From the NCBI GenBank assembly GCA_035610365.1, contig CM069437.1, positions 53,778,093-53,842,092 on the forward strand: a stretch of DNA of 64,000 bases, in the 5' to 3' direction. The notes under the pieces were generated by a model. That model made no database searches and was not told the origin of the DNA. It saw only the letters and a list, made by a program, of their open reading frames with translations. Below, in pieces: positions 34,600-45,911 of this stretch. Source of the DNA: Aquatica leii. Lineage: Eukaryota; Arthropoda; Insecta; Coleoptera; Lampyridae. Both the position numbers and the translations under genes were made by a program. Position 1 is the stretch's first letter; every line of letters begins with the position of its first letter.

Positions 34600-35544
34600 A
34601 TGAATTTCTCAAAAGAAGAGCTGATTAATATGACCTATGCTTTAGGAGAGGCTGAAAGGAACTGCTTGTTGGCGTCACGAATTTATGAACAAAAGTACCC
34701 TTTTGCTAGACATTCAAGATCTGAAGCGTTTAAACATCTTCGAGAACGATTTGAAGACACAGGAAATGTCAAATATAAAAAAAGAGATGTAGAGCAACGT
34801 ACAGTTACAAACGACGAAAACGAGTTGACAGTTTTATTAAGTGTAGAAGAAAATCCTCACGTAAGTGTTCGTCAGATCGCGGTGCAAGTAGATCTTAGCA
34901 AAACTTCAATACAAAGAATTATAAGCAAACATAAATTTCATCCATACCATTTGTGCTTGCATCAAAGCCTACGACCGCAAGATTTCGCAGATCGCGTCGC
35001 ATTTTGCAATACTATTATAGAAAAAATTAACCAACAACCCAATTTTATTGACTTTGTGCTATTCAGCGACGAAGCAAGTTTTAATAACGTAGGAGTCTTT
35101 AATAAACATAATATGCACTATTACTCCGTTGAAAATCCACACTGGGTACTACAGATAGACTACCAGAATCAGTGGACTGTGAATGTGTGGGGTGGTATTA
35201 TCAATACGAATGTAATAGGACCTTTCTTTTTCGATGGTTCCCTGACAGGCGAAAAAAATCTGCAATTCCTTCACGAAGATTTACCACAGTTGCTTGAAAA
35301 TGAATATCTACATACTCGACAAACTATGTATTACCAACATGATGGAGCCCCGCCGCACTACCATAATCGAGTACGTCGGTATTTAGAACATTGGCGCGAA
35401 GATCGGTGGATAGGTCGCGGTGGTCCCATTGCTTGGACAGCGAGATCACCCGATCTCACTCCCTTAGACTTTTTTCTTTGGGGATATGTGAAACAGGAGG
35501 TGTATAAGGATTTGCCCACTACACCGGCCAATATGAAAGTTTGA
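34600..35544 (+). CDS. Mariner-2 transposase (DD41D), nearly complete
   Basis: The best-preserved transposase in the window: 314 codons from 'MNFSKEELINMTYALGEAER' (chosen over the ATG at 34432 because it matches mariner-1 and follows a long leader). The N-terminal region of about 120 residues ends in a helix-turn-helix with 'VSVRQIAVQVDLSKTSIQ'. The DDE catalytic core has its first Asp in 'VLFSDEASF', second in 'YYQHDGAPPHYH' and third in 'SPDLTPLDFFLWG', the last two separated by 41 residues. All three acidic residues are present. A TGA replaces the CGA that mariner-1 has after 'PANMKV', so roughly the last 35 residues are lost. It would cut and join its own TIRs; whether it is active without the C-terminus is unknown. 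Confidence 0.8.
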   Translation: MNFSKEELINMTYALGEAERNCLLASRIYEQKYPFARHSRSEAFKHLRERFEDTGNVKYKKRDVEQRTVTNDENELTVLLSVEENPHVSVRQIAVQVDLSKTSIQRIISKHKFHPYHLCLHQSLRPQDFADRVAFCNTIIEKINQQPNFIDFVLFSDEASFNNVGVFNKHNMHYYSVENPHWVLQIDYQNQWTVNVWGGIINTNVIGPFFFDGSLTGEKNLQFLHEDLPQLLENEYLHTRQTMYYQHDGAPPHYHNRVRRYLEHWREDRWIGRGGPIAWTARSPDLTPLDFFLWGYVKQEVYKDLPTTPANMKV

Positions 35545-36539
35545 ATTAGAAAGGCCTTTCAAAGAATTCGAAAAATGTCAAAACAACTTTCACTAGGCGG
35601 TTGGCACTGTGTATTGCTGAAAATGGAAACATTTTTGAACATTTAATATAAAATTTATAATTCATTGTGTCCTTTAATTCCATTTTAAAGATTATGGTTA
35701 TACTGTTTCGTTCTACGAGTAAATAATAGTTTCCCTTCTGTAGTCCATTGTTTCATTGTCCTAATTTATTTTATAGACCCTTATTGTGACAAATTCAAGA
35801 AAAGTAACAAAATTTTGCAATTTTCAACTTTAAGACTAAATAATTCAAAAACACTTAGAAATAGGTAGTATAAAGTGAGTATTTATTGAAAGCTCGTAAA
35901 AAATGCTATTCAAATCTGTAATAAAATATAGGGTGTACCATTTAAAAAAATTGAGAAAAATAACATTGCGCAAAATGGACCACCCTGTATTTGTAGAGAA
36001 AAGAGTCTGCAATTTGAGTATAGAGGTCAATACTAGACATATTAAAAATACAAATACCAAAATTTTACTTCGATATATTTAAAGATGGCGGAACAGGACC
36101 CTACTCAATTGACTCATTTTTTTACATAAAAATGTCAATAACTCAGAAACCGTTAGTCGTAGATTCATAGTACTAAATATCATTTTGCTCAATAGTTAAC
36201 AGAGAATTCAAATATATAAAAATATATAGGACATTCTATTTAAGAAAACACAAGTTTGGTGTGGTACTCGAAAATGGGCCACCCTGTATACACCAAAATA
36301 TTTTTACGAGATGCTCCTCGTTGTCGACTACAAGAATCTGTTATAATATATTTTTTTAAATCAGCATTATAGGCGTAATCTTCCACCCCCAGATCGTTGG
36401 GACACACGGTATAAGTAAACCCGTGTGCCACAAGCCGAGCTTTGGTCACACTTCACAGTGGACATCTTTCAAGCTTGGAATAAACTTTATTTGTCATTTT
36501 GGAATTATGTTTATTACTGTAACAATATGTAATTGATTT

Positions 36540-36965
36540 CTTAAGATCTACTCACTTTTTAGCACTTTCAAAATGACTTTTTTCGTGCTTATCTAAATTT
36601 TGAGATAAACGTCGCCAGTCAGAATAACCTTTATAATCATTATAACCGTTATCAAAAATTTTAAATAATTTACAGCAAAAACAGAATAAACTAACCAAGT
36701 TCTCGATACTTTTGCATTATTGTTTAGTTTTTTTTCAAAATAGGTACTTAAAAAAGATCTACTTGAATCGTCTTAATCTTTTAGTTGAAATGCCCCAACT
36801 TCAAGAATACTTAATTTAATATTATCTGTTAAAACCTGCGGCCATGGAGTTAGATCTTGGAATGTTTTTACCTCGGTTTCTACATCTAACTCAACTTTCT
36901 CAGCAGTTAGTTGGCTAGGTGATCTTGACACTTCTTCAATATCCACATATTTGTCCGATACAAGC
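36540..36965 (-). pseudogene. hAT N-terminal fragment (hAT-3, TTF-type zinc finger)
   Basis: A short relic of an hAT transposase of the ZMYM1-like group. Read down from 36965 it gives 'DKYVDIEEVSRSPSQLTAEK', 'FQDLTPWPQVLTDNIKLSIL' and 'FLSTYFEKKLNNNAKVSRTW', then after a frame change 'DNGYNDYKGYSDWRRLSQNL' and 'KHEKSHFESAKK'. The last pieces are the 'GYSDW..L..HE.S..H' block that follows the TTF zinc finger and parallels the hAT-1 relic near 7780-7850. The rest of the element is absent. Confidence 0.65.
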
Positions 36966-36969
36966 TGTG

Positions 36970-38595
36970 CTTTGATGACGCAAAGAATTTTTTCTCTGAA
37001 TTAGATGACCATAAATTTTAAGAAGAGACAATAATAAATACCTAATCGAGTAAAGAAGAAAATGTAAAAGATGAAACATTGAAAAATGATTACTTACTTT
37101 ATTTTTTACAACGTCACTCTTTGTCAAAGACTTGTGTTACATTTACGTACCACATAAATGTTCGTTTGTTGTGTTTAATACTTTTTTCGGTTATTCATCT
37201 TCAATCATCATCTTTAAGTTGGGTAATACAATAATCAGATAAGGAATGAACAAAAGATAATCACTTTTTTTGAAAATCTATTTAAAGAAAAATAATATTT
37301 ATTTGGCAAGTATTGTCAACGATTTAAAATTTGGATACGTAAACAACTTAATCAATAAATAACAAATAATTGATTTTATATTAAATTAAAAATTATTGTC
37401 GAAAAAGAAAACACGTATATTTGTACCTTTAAACCAGATTGTCAAAGACTAGAATAATTTTGCAAGGTATGGAAGCATGTTATTTTTCAATTTATGATAC
37501 TGTTTTTGAATATGCGACTAAAGGATTGAGATCTAACTTTAAATCTAATTAAAGATGCGTGAAATTACGTTAGCATCTGGCCGAAACGCCGGTAACTACA
37601 AGAACGCGTATGATTCGTTTTAAGAGAAAGACTCATACTTAAGGTTAAACGCGAAAACGTAGTTAAAAATAGAAGAAACGTCGTTTAGTAGAAAAATCGT
37701 GTGCTAATTTGTTTTCTTGGTGTTTTTTGAAATTTAATGAGTATATATGTAAACTAATTAACTATTAGCGAACGTAAACAGTGAGAAAATATACTGTAAT
37801 TTTTAACCACTTTGTCTTAAACTTACAGCCTTATAGAAACAGTTTTCTTTGTTTTGGTAAAATAAATGCATTGGCGGCCATTTCAATTTTGTTGATGAAA
37901 TTGTTTTTATATGTGTATGTGTATGGTGCACTTCAAAATTAATTTGTGTGATGTTATTAAACGATGTTTTTCACAAATTATTAATTAAACCTAAACTTAC
38001 TAAATCGATTTATCCTAAAAAACGGTTTGAAACGTAATTTAGATTTGACGTATTTTCTTTATTTCATAGTTTTCATTATGTGTGATTTTGAACACAACAT
38101 TAATCGGAAAATTGTGCCAGTTTTTATTGTGTTCCAAAAAAACGCTACTTAAATAACTTTGCTTACTTGATTTGGATATTTGTATACATATGATATGTTT
38201 TCGAAGCAGCTTGCGTTAGTTTATTAAATTATTTTCTTTGCTAGTTGATGATGAATTGAAAAAGGCTAATATTTGGCTTCAATTCTAAATTATGCATAAC
38301 AACTTATTTGTTTTTTTGTGCGTTTATATTTTGATTATATAAAAGTTGCTCAACATTAGGACATTTTCTCGATGGTAATATTTGCGATAGTGGATTTTAA
38401 TGGCTTTGATGATAAGAAAAAACACTAGTGTATTCATGGCTCTGTAAAATGCAATCTAATATTATATTTACGGCGAGGAGCAAACATCTTGAAGTAGCAA
38501 GTTGCTTCCTGATATAAATCTAGTTTGTATTTTATGTGTAATGTTGCAGCTTACATTCGGAAGATTAAGTTTCATATTAAAAAACAAGAAAATTG
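36970..38595. other. AT-rich intergenic DNA, no gene
   Basis: About 1.6 kb. A patch near 37560-37640 is GC-richer but has no frame. No terminal repeats or duplications were found by eye. Confidence 0.45.
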
Positions 38596-38599
38596 CTTA

Positions 38600-38715
38600 A
38601 CACTTTTAACTCAAGTGTCTGCGTACCAGTCATTACATATGGGACAGAGAACTGGACAATCACAAAATAAAAGCAATTGGAAAATGCATATATTCAAAAT
38701 TAGATGTAAATGTTT
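38600..38715 (+). pseudogene. RTE-type non-LTR fragment
   Basis: A very short relic. The frame offset from the listed peptide reads 'CVPVITYGTENWTITK' and, after a stop, 'KQLENAYIQN'. The 'CV.PV.TYG.E.WT.T' and 'QL..A......' signature belongs to the connection region of RTE-clade reverse transcriptases. Nothing else of the element is visible. Confidence 0.55.
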
Positions 38716-39904
38716 AAGCTAGATATATACATAGATAGATAGTGCAGCTTGTATCCATGTTATGGAGAATTGTATATTTCATGTATTACAGTCGTGTAAG
38801 TTGTTTCTTAATTTAGATCTTACATTTTTATAACATTTGTTTTATATTATTGTGTGTTATTATATATGTATTTCACTCTTGTTTATTTGCCCCAGCTCTT
38901 TAGCTAATAGCTGATTTGCTTCAGTAACTAGGAGCTCAGTACCTACTAACAGGCCGTTAGTTAACTAATTATTCTTGTATTTAATATAATGATCTTTGAT
39001 TATATTTCAGTTATAGTTCAGCATTTACTAATAAGTTAGATTGCTTAGTTTTTTTTCCATCGTTCACTGTAGTTTGCTAAAATCTTATTTTGTTTAGTAT
39101 CTATTTATATAATTTACTCGCGCCTGTATTACATTTATATTTTATTTTATTATTTGTTCACATATATGTTAAAAGCAACACATATAATAATAAGATTGTA
39201 GTAAGTATAAGTATAAGTAAGATTGATATAACTCTTCAATAGGTGGGCTACTGAAAGAAGATAAGACCACATTCAAGTCGCAGTTATGCAATAAACTTAC
39301 CGTGTGCTACGGGTCTCGTACGCAATGTTCATTGTTTATGGGTTGTAATAGTATTTCACCGTTTACTACCTTAATGTCTAAAATCGTAGTTTCTTTAGTT
39401 TAGCCTTTCGTATTTTTTTTGTTTTTTTTTGTGTTACAGTAATATAATTAAAATTAAACGTTTGTGTGAACTTTACTTTGTTTTAAAAAACGGCAATATT
39501 AGTGATAAATGAGCAAAACACAATTATCATCTGCGTTCAAAATCTGCAAAAGCAACGATGACTAAACAGGTGGTGATAAGACAACAACTGCTACGTAGCA
39601 ACTCTTTAAAACCCATTTAAAATGGGGTGACGTCTTCTTTAGGGTCAAATAACTTTGCACAATGTAAATCGCGGTATTCGGGCATAAAGGAACAAGACGT
39701 AGATGCATTTACTATCCCCTCTTGGGCAAAGCCAGTGACAAAGGGTTTCCTTTATCTACATTTTGGTTAAATTTGGAAAGGTCCGGAATACTTGGGGGCT
39801 AGTTTTTCACTAAATTTGTTACATTTGTCGTATAATGACTCTATCGGGTTTTGTAGCACATCAATCAAGACAGCTAATTTCGGTACAAATACGCTGCATC
39901 TTTT
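38716..39904. other. AT-rich intergenic DNA, no gene
   Basis: About 1.2 kb between the RTE fragment and the Gypsy protease. Nothing recognised. Confidence 0.45.
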
Positions 39905-40327
39905 TCACAAGCCTGTTTCGATCCGAATTTTGCATTTAATTCGTTCGTGGTTAAAGACTACAATATTTTCGGTCAGCTCTATTACGGCTTGGTTTGGATG
40001 CAGAAAATCCAGGCCAATCAGGAGGTCGGTGTTAAGGTTCGCTAGCAACTGACATTCTAAGCGAAAATGTTGTAAGCCCATTTTAATTATAACCGCATAA
40101 TTTCCGCTGGTTTCACATATGGGGTCGTTGGCCAGTTGCACTATATTCCGTTTCTTTTCTGGCGGTTGAAAACCTTCAGCGACGAGTTTTTGTACCGCTT
40201 GGCTAATGTAGCTCAGCGCGGCGCCAGTATCTACAAGAGTCTGAAACTCTTGTTTCACGATGGTGACAGGTACAAACAATCGGTTATCGACGACGACGGG
40301 TACGGTTTGTCCCTGCTCGGGCGCCAA
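39905..40327 (-). pseudogene. Gypsy-type aspartic protease domain
   Basis: A 140-codon open frame holding a retropepsin-like domain. In retrotransposons this protease cuts the Gag-Pol polyprotein. The active-site loop is 'LVDTGAALSYIS' (residues 31-42), and the second conserved block is 'DLLIGLDFLHPNQAVIEL'. The region between has the length expected of one protease lobe; retropepsins work as homodimers. Upstream Gag zinc knuckles and a downstream reverse transcriptase are not joined to it: the only reverse transcriptase on this strand (40780-41275) lies on the wrong side. It is therefore a detached piece of a Gypsy-like element. Confidence 0.82.
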
Positions 40328-40779
40328 ATGTAACAGGTCCTGGCGTTGTGAGATGATTTTGTCTACAACACCCTAAATAGCTAAGTAGAGAAATGAGTAT
40401 TCGAAACACAATTGAAATGTATAACAAAATAATTACACGTGTTTACATTTAACCACACAAAAATAAATGAAATAGTTCGTTAGAATTCAAAATAAAGTAA
40501 ATAACATAAAATAACATAATTCAGAAAATGAAACTTAAATGAATTCCGTGTGGCTCTGTATATTTCCTGCTGTCGAATCCGCCGGCAGTGCCTTTTATTG
40601 GATTTACAAAAGACAATACGATGAAAAGCGATGTGTAGATGAAGGATTTAACGCGGGAGATATCGTTTACGTAGATAGTAACTGCGAATCAGATGTTGAA
40701 CGTTCTACGAATGACAACGATAAACACGTGGAATTTGATGACGAGACAGAAAAAAGAACATCGACGTCGTTCTTTTTGC
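40328..40779. other. Unassigned segment between Gypsy pieces
   Basis: About 450 bp. A plus-strand frame at 40539-40796 gives an acidic peptide with no family resemblance, and its 3' end overlaps Gypsy coding on the other strand, so I do not call it a gene. Confidence 0.4.
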
Positions 40780-41275
40780 TGTTTTTGAGATATTAATGTA
40801 AAGGGACTTGTGATTGTGCAGCATTCTTTATAAATCGACAGTAAAAACTAATTATTCCCAAAAACTGTCGTAAATTTTTAATGGTTTTTGGTTTTGTAAA
40901 GTTTACAATAGCTTCAAGTCGTTGAGGTAGCGGTTTAATTCCATTGCGAGACAAGTATTCGATTTCTTGCACACCTAATTCACATTTGGAGAGATTGATA
41001 GAAATTCCGTATTTGCGTAAACGGTTAAGCAGCTACGTAGATGTATTTCGTGCTCTTTAAAACTTTTAGATGCAATTAATATGTCGTCAATATAACAATG
41101 ACAAAAGTTAAGTCCTTGAAGAACCATGTTCATAAAGCGTTAAAACGTTTGTGCTGCGTTACACAATCCAAAAGTCATAGGTTTAAATTTAAATAATCAA
41201 AATGGTGTAATTACAGCTGACTTTGGTATATCTTCTTCCGCGGTAAGAATATGATGATATGCCCGTACAAGATCT
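40780..41275 (-). pseudogene. Gypsy-type reverse transcriptase fragment
   Basis: Part of a Ty3/Gypsy polymerase. Read down from 41275 it gives 'DLVRAYHHILTAEEDIPKSA', 'MTFGLCNAAQTF', the catalytic 'FCHCYIDDILIASKSFKEHE' (YIDD box), 'GISINLSKCELGVQEIEYLS', and the connection block 'LRQFLGIISFYCRFIKNAAQ'. The order and wording are those of Gypsy elements close to those often found as single-ORF Pol in insects. At least three frame changes or stops. At about 41277 it is cut by the hAT-4 relic. Confidence 0.82.
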
Positions 41276-41279
41276 TCGT

Positions 41280-43720
41280 CCGACCTGTGCAGTGTTGCAG
41301 CCCCCGTCAATGGAAGGACCGCTAGATACTCATCAGATTCCAGAAACCGTTTCTAATGATCTTGCAGCCTGTTCGCTTGTCACCCAGGAAGAGCGTATTG
41401 TTTGGATCAATAAGGGGCCTACTTTTTTTCAGAACAGGAATTGCAATTTTTCAAATTCTACTAGAAGCTACCTAGAGCACGATGGAAAAGTGAAGCCTTG
41501 GTGTCTGAATCCATCGGGTTTTTCCCGGACACTGCAAAACGGCGAAAAAGTTGAGACATCATGGCTTGTGTACTCTCCGTCACAAAAAGTTTTGTTTTGC
41601 TTTACGTGTCGCTTTTTCGCGCTTGCGAGTACCGCATTCAGTTCTGCAAAAGGCTTCAAGGACTGGAAGCATTCCGGAGCATGTATTCTGGAACATAAGA
41701 ACAGTCTGGCACACAGACAAACCATCTTGACTTATGTAACAAGGAAGATGAGCGTTGGTATCTTCCAGAATCCTCTGGCCGCTCAATTGGACGATGAAAT
41801 AACGTACTTGCGGAAAGTGTTACGAAACATTGTCGAAATGGTAAAGTTCTTGGCATCAAGAAGGCTGGCGTTCTACGGAAACCATCAGGTCATCGGATCG
41901 CAACATAACGGCAATTATTTGGGAGTTCTAGAGCTGCTGAGCAAGTTTGATCTGTTCCTTGCTGAATATTTGCACAATCATGCAAATAAAGAGAAAGGGC
42001 ATGTTTCCTACTTGTTAGGTTCCATTTGCAATGAATTTATTGCTGTAATGGGACACAAAGTATTGAGCCAAATAATTGCAGAACTGAAGAAAGAAAAATA
42101 CTAGTCAATGAGCGTCGACTCTACACCTGATATCACTCACGTCGATCAGCTGACGTTTATGGTCAGATACGTGAAAGAATATATCCCAGTAGAACGTTTC
42201 CTCGACTACGTACCAATCGTAAGGCATGGATCTGCGTACTTGTGCGATACTATTGCATCGTTTCTTGCAGAAAATGGTATCAGGTTGGCAGACTGTCGTA
42301 GACAAACGTACGACAACGGACCGTACATGGCGGGGTAATACAATGGTTTGCAAGCAAACGTGAAGGAACACTGCACATTTGCCTTTCTTGTCCCATGTCT
42401 AGCACACAGTCTGAACTTGGTCGTTGAGCAGGTCGCTGGGTGCATGATGGAAGCGACAGATTTCTTCCAGTTTCTGCGGAAATTGTACACTTTCTTTGCC
42501 AGTTCGACTCACATCGCTGGAACGTGTTGAAAGCGTGTCTTGAACTAACCTTAGTAGTAAAACGTCTTTCGGATACCAGATGGTCCGCCCGCTCGGATGC
42601 TGTATCAGCGTTACAGAAAAGTTATCCTAAAATCATGGATGCTCTGAAAAATTTAGACGACAAAAAGAACAGCCCGAAACGCGAAATGAAGCTCAAAGCA
42701 TTTTAAACAAAATTCTAACGTTGGATACTGTTCTGCTGAACGTGGTGTGGAGCAAAATACTGTTCAGATGCAACGAGTCGTCTAAGAGTCTCCAGAGTGA
42801 CAGTATTCCTCTGGACGTGGCTCTCAAGTTGGTTCATTCTTTAACTGACTTCGTGATGGACCAACGGGAACAGTTCGACAACTACGAAGCTGCTGCAAAG
42901 AACACGTACCCCGATTTCGAATACAAAAGTACCACAACCCGCACAAGGCAAAGAAGTTCACGCTTGACATTCTTTGAAGGAGCTGCAGAAGACACCCAGT
43001 TTTGAAGTCGCGAGAAATTCTGGATTGAGGTCTACCTTCCAATTATCGACGAGTTGATAACGCTGCTGCAACAACGTTCACAGACTTATGATGAACTGCT
43101 GAATTTGTTTCGATTCTTTTCCAAATTGACAGTTTTCGCGCCGAAGAGCTGAAAGTTCACTGTCAGAAGTTTAGCGAGTTCTACGTGAATGATGTCGACG
43201 GAAATGACTTGCTGCTGGAATGTCTGCATTTCGAGCATTATTTGCTACACGAATAAATTTACATTCCTGGAATGTATTCATCCAGCATTCCTATTTATCA
43301 GATGTATAAGCTTCTTAAAAACAACCTCTTAACAAACCTTAAAACCTTAACCAAACTTTAACAACCTTAAAAACAAAAAAATCTCGAAAAAACGTTTCCC
43401 AATTTAGAGATAGCGTTCCGCATTTTCTTGTCGCTCTTGATAACAAACGCAAGTCGAAAACGATCATTGTCGAAACTAAAACTCATTAAAAATGAGCTGA
43501 GAAGTAGCCATGGGTCAGGAGAGATTAAGATGGCTATCTCTAATGAGATAATTTTAAGGATACTGTTAAAAAGTTTGCGACGCGCAAAGCCCGAAAACAG
43601 GCTATGTCATGTTATATATAACCCTAACCTTATTGTAATAAACCAATCAATACGCATTTCGTTATAAAATTTCTACTGGGGGGAGGGGCAGGGGCCCCTG
43701 GCCCAGGGCCCCAAAAAACT
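41280..43720 (+). pseudogene. hAT-4 transposase relic, nearly full length (ZMYM1/DUF4371 type)
   Basis: The most complete hAT in the window. From 41280 to 42104 one frame gives 'WINKGPTFFQNRN', a TTF-type zinc-binding block 'KVLFCFTCRFFALASTAFSS' with 'GFKDWKHS', and DUF4371 sequence 'GNYLGVLELLSKFDLFLAEY'. A TAG at 42102 is followed in the same sense by 'DSTPDITHVDQLTFMVRYV' (first catalytic region), a frame with 'RRQTYDNGPYMAG', 'FLVPCLAHSLNLVVEQVAGC', 'VVKRLSDTRWSARSDAV' (42540-42600) and, near 43440, the dimerisation block 'RSLSKLKLIKNELRSS'. A GC-rich stretch at 43675-43722 resembles hAT ends. It sits between Gypsy pieces. Several stops and shifts. Confidence 0.85.
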
Positions 43721-43969
43721 TCAAGACGCGCGACACTTCTTGCAAACCCGCACTATCTAACAGACTAATAACCGCCCAGCAAACACAAGGTAGCTTAATT
43801 TAGTAGTTTATTGGGTATTGAAAAGTCATTTATAAGTAATTTAATTTTTTTTATAATTTAAGAGTAGTCTAAGGTGACGTTTAGCAATAATTTAAATGGT
43901 TACTAGTTTAAAAGTAGTATACGAAGTAGTTTAGGAGTATTTCAGTATTGTGGTAGCATAAAAGTAATT

Positions 43970-44290
43970 TAATTAGTAACTTAATAGTAATTAAAAAATT
44001 AAACGTTGTAGTTTAATGGTAATTGAGTCACTATTATACTACCTGATAATTAGAAAGTAATTAAGGAGTAATGTAATGGTGCGTAGCTTAAGAATAGTTT
44101 AACCAGTAACTTAAGAGTAATTAAAAAATTGAACGTTGTTGTTTACCGGTTACCATTATACTACCCAGCAATTCAAAAGTAATTTAGGAGTAATGTAATG
44201 ATTGGTAGCTTGAATAGTTTACTCAGTAACTTAGTCGTAATTTCAGAATTAGGTTGGGGAGTTTAATGGTAATTGAATGTCCGTTAAAAT
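43970..44290. repeat. Degenerate tandem repeat, ~120-130-bp unit
   Basis: Units begin 'agtaacttaatagtaattaa' at 43973, 'agtaacttaagagtaattaa' at about 44106 and 'agtaacttagtcgtaatttc' at about 44226. The first two continue with the same 'aaacgttgt.gttta' and 'agtaatgtaatg' blocks. It lies inside the CCCAGC element. Confidence 0.75.
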
Positions 44291-44857
44291 ACAAGGTAAA
44301 TTAATAGTCAGTAGTAATAGAGTTGCTATATAAATGTTAAGCTAAATTATTTTAAAAATAGTCGTTATATTTGCTAAATGCAAACAATTGCTTGAAGAAT
44401 GCATAGAAAGAAGGAAAGTGGCAATTATTATCGACAACTAAAAAGATTTCGTACAGTTTACAAAAATATTAATATTGGAAAGTCAAATAGCATTGGTCAA
44501 TCTGCGGGATCCAGTAACGCAATATAAGTATAAAACAAAAATAAATATTATAACTTATGATACAAGAATATCAATATTGCATGAAATTGTGTACCTGCCG
44601 TATCCAAAAATATTCGGATTATATAAACCACTTCAAGCAACTAAGATATGAATTATCCTGATTACAGAATAATAAAAACAACAAGAGTATAATTAATACG
44701 TAGCGATGCAAATGTATATATAGGACTAATTCATCATCAGTCTGATTGTCATGTGAAATATTTAATGGTTCACGTTGAAAGTATTAAATTACGAATAAGT
44801 TACTCGATTTTGTATTCAACCTATATAACGTGTAGTTAGCATTTATAGTATTAGGTC

Positions 44858-44930
44858 AGGTAGAGTAGTGGTTAACACGTTTAGGTTGCAAGAGATTTTC
44901 CTGATGTTCGTGGAATCAAACCCCAAGTAA
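44858..44930 (+). repeat. tRNA-like segment inside the CCCAGC element
   Basis: 'AGGTAGAGTAG' fits the A box with one difference, and 'GAATCAAACCC' about 52 bp later fits the B box with two differences. It could be a SINE head or a decayed tRNA copy. The weaker A box makes this less certain than the one at 32466. Confidence 0.35.
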
Positions 44931-45677
44931 CTACTTAAATTAAATTCTAATTTTAAAAAAATCCCACAATTTATCAATCATGTGCGTCAAATTCTGTAAA
45001 CGAAATAAATAAAAAATTACAGAAACAAATAATTAACTAAAAAACTATTTTTTTAAATGTGTTAGTGGTTCTAATAATAATTTAATAGTTTTGCTAGTAG
45101 TTCAAAACAGTAGTTTAACAGTAATTCAATGGTAATATAACAACAGAATTTTAATGGTAGCTTATTAGTAATTTGGAAGTCAATGAATTTTTGGTAGTTT
45201 AAGTGGTTGCTTAATGGCGCCCTTTTTACTGTTTAAATTACTACTTAAATTACCGTAATTTAATGGCAATTCAACAGTAATTTAAGTCCATCTGTGTTTG
45301 CTGGGCGTATAGTATTTAGACGTATCCGCCCGCATTTTATAAGTTTGAAACTGAGCTTCTACTTGCGCAAACCATATAACTGGATTTTTATACTAAAGTG
45401 GCGGTAAGCGTACTTGCTTCACTTCCTCTCCGTGCTGAATTTGTGTGGCGTGGGTATCTGAAGATTCTTCTGCGTGATGCATTTTTCTTCGGGGACACCA
45501 ATGTAGTTTTATAAGTTTTATTAAGAGAATATACAATAAGTTATAATTAACTAGAACCAAAGAACTATAAATATTAAAACTACTTAACAAAATTTAGAAC
45601 TCGTTAGTTCCCTCCGGATTTGGCGGGTTGTTACGTTCTGCCGAATTTTCACTTCCGTGTGCTACTACAGCTTCTGT

Positions 45678-45911
45678 TTAACGTAGCGCCGACTCAATCG
45701 CCACAAGACTATCATCTCGGCCAAACGCTCTGTGTTTGGCAACATATCGTTGTAATATGGATTTGAAATTGACCGCAGCTTTCCGAATTGATTCGCCTTC
45801 GGAAACAAAAGTGACAGCTCTCTTTATTAGTTCTGCAGTAAAATTAGCGTTTTTCTTATTCTTTGACAGAATTATGATAACCGTATATTTATTTTGGTAA
45901 ATAACAAACAA
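45678..45911 (-). pseudogene. Psq/CENP-B-like helix-turn-helix fragment
   Basis: The minus frame reads 'AELIKRAVTFVSEGESIRKA' and 'LQRYVAKHRAFGRDD', the pattern of an HTH_psq DNA-binding domain found at the N-terminus of pogo/Tigger-type transposases and pipsqueak-like proteins (A..AV..V..G.SIRKAA..F....LQRYV). The usual 'G.P..T' between 'F' and 'LQRYV' is shortened. No DDE domain follows on this strand; the pogo-type core at 56334 is 11 kb away. A fragment only. Confidence 0.5.

Larger units (their letters stand above)
31978..36409 (+). mobile_element. Mariner-2: second long-TIR DD41D element, carries element C
   Basis: The same family as mariner-1, opposite orientation. It is bounded by CCGTGTGTTTCAACG and ..CGTTGGGACACACGG with TA at 31976-31977 and 36410-36411. 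The left arm is interrupted at 32403-34253 by TG..CA element C; without it the element is 2,581 bp. The same three stacked termini occur in both arms (near 31978, 32098 and 34258 on the left, mirrored on the right), which shows that the stack moves as one unit. Confidence 0.9.
43775..45305. mobile_element. CCCAGC..GCTGGG element, 1,531 bp, superfamily unknown
   Basis: Terminal inverted repeats CCCAGCAAACACA and TGTGTTTGCTGGG (13 bp, perfect) flanked by CG on both sides (43773-43774, 45306-45307). It is inserted in a Gypsy gag frame: removing it with one CG gives the codons KYYT-VISLL without a break. No transposase frame. The outer 400-500 bp on the left and 250 bp on the right are full of variants of 'agtaatttaa' and 'gtagtttaat'; the centre (44330-45040) is different and contains a tRNA-like segment. 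A 2-bp CG duplication with these ends does not match a superfamily that I know with confidence. Confidence 0.82.
43722..45482 (-). pseudogene. Gypsy-type Gag fragment, split by the CCCAGC element
   Basis: The N-terminal half of a Gypsy Gag (capsid) protein. The start at 45482 reads 'MHHAEESSDTHATQIQHGEE', followed by 'VKQVRLPPL', a TAG where Trp is expected, then 'NPVIWFAQVEAQFQTYKMR' and 'ADTSKYYT'. The 1,531-bp element at 43775-45305 interrupts this codon run. Beyond it the same frame continues 'VISLLDSAGLQEVSRVLKFF' and ends at the hAT-4 border near 43722. The 'WF.Q.EAQF' and 'KY..V...L' motifs are those of Gypsy capsids common in insects. Confidence 0.8.

Noticed and set aside
40539..40796. 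Acidic 85-codon frame
   Set aside because: The 3' part is antisense to Gypsy RT text; nothing supports a gene.
43900..45300. CRISPR-like array (repeated gtaatttaa)
   Set aside because: Repeats are degenerate, irregularly spaced and inside a transposon in an animal genome.
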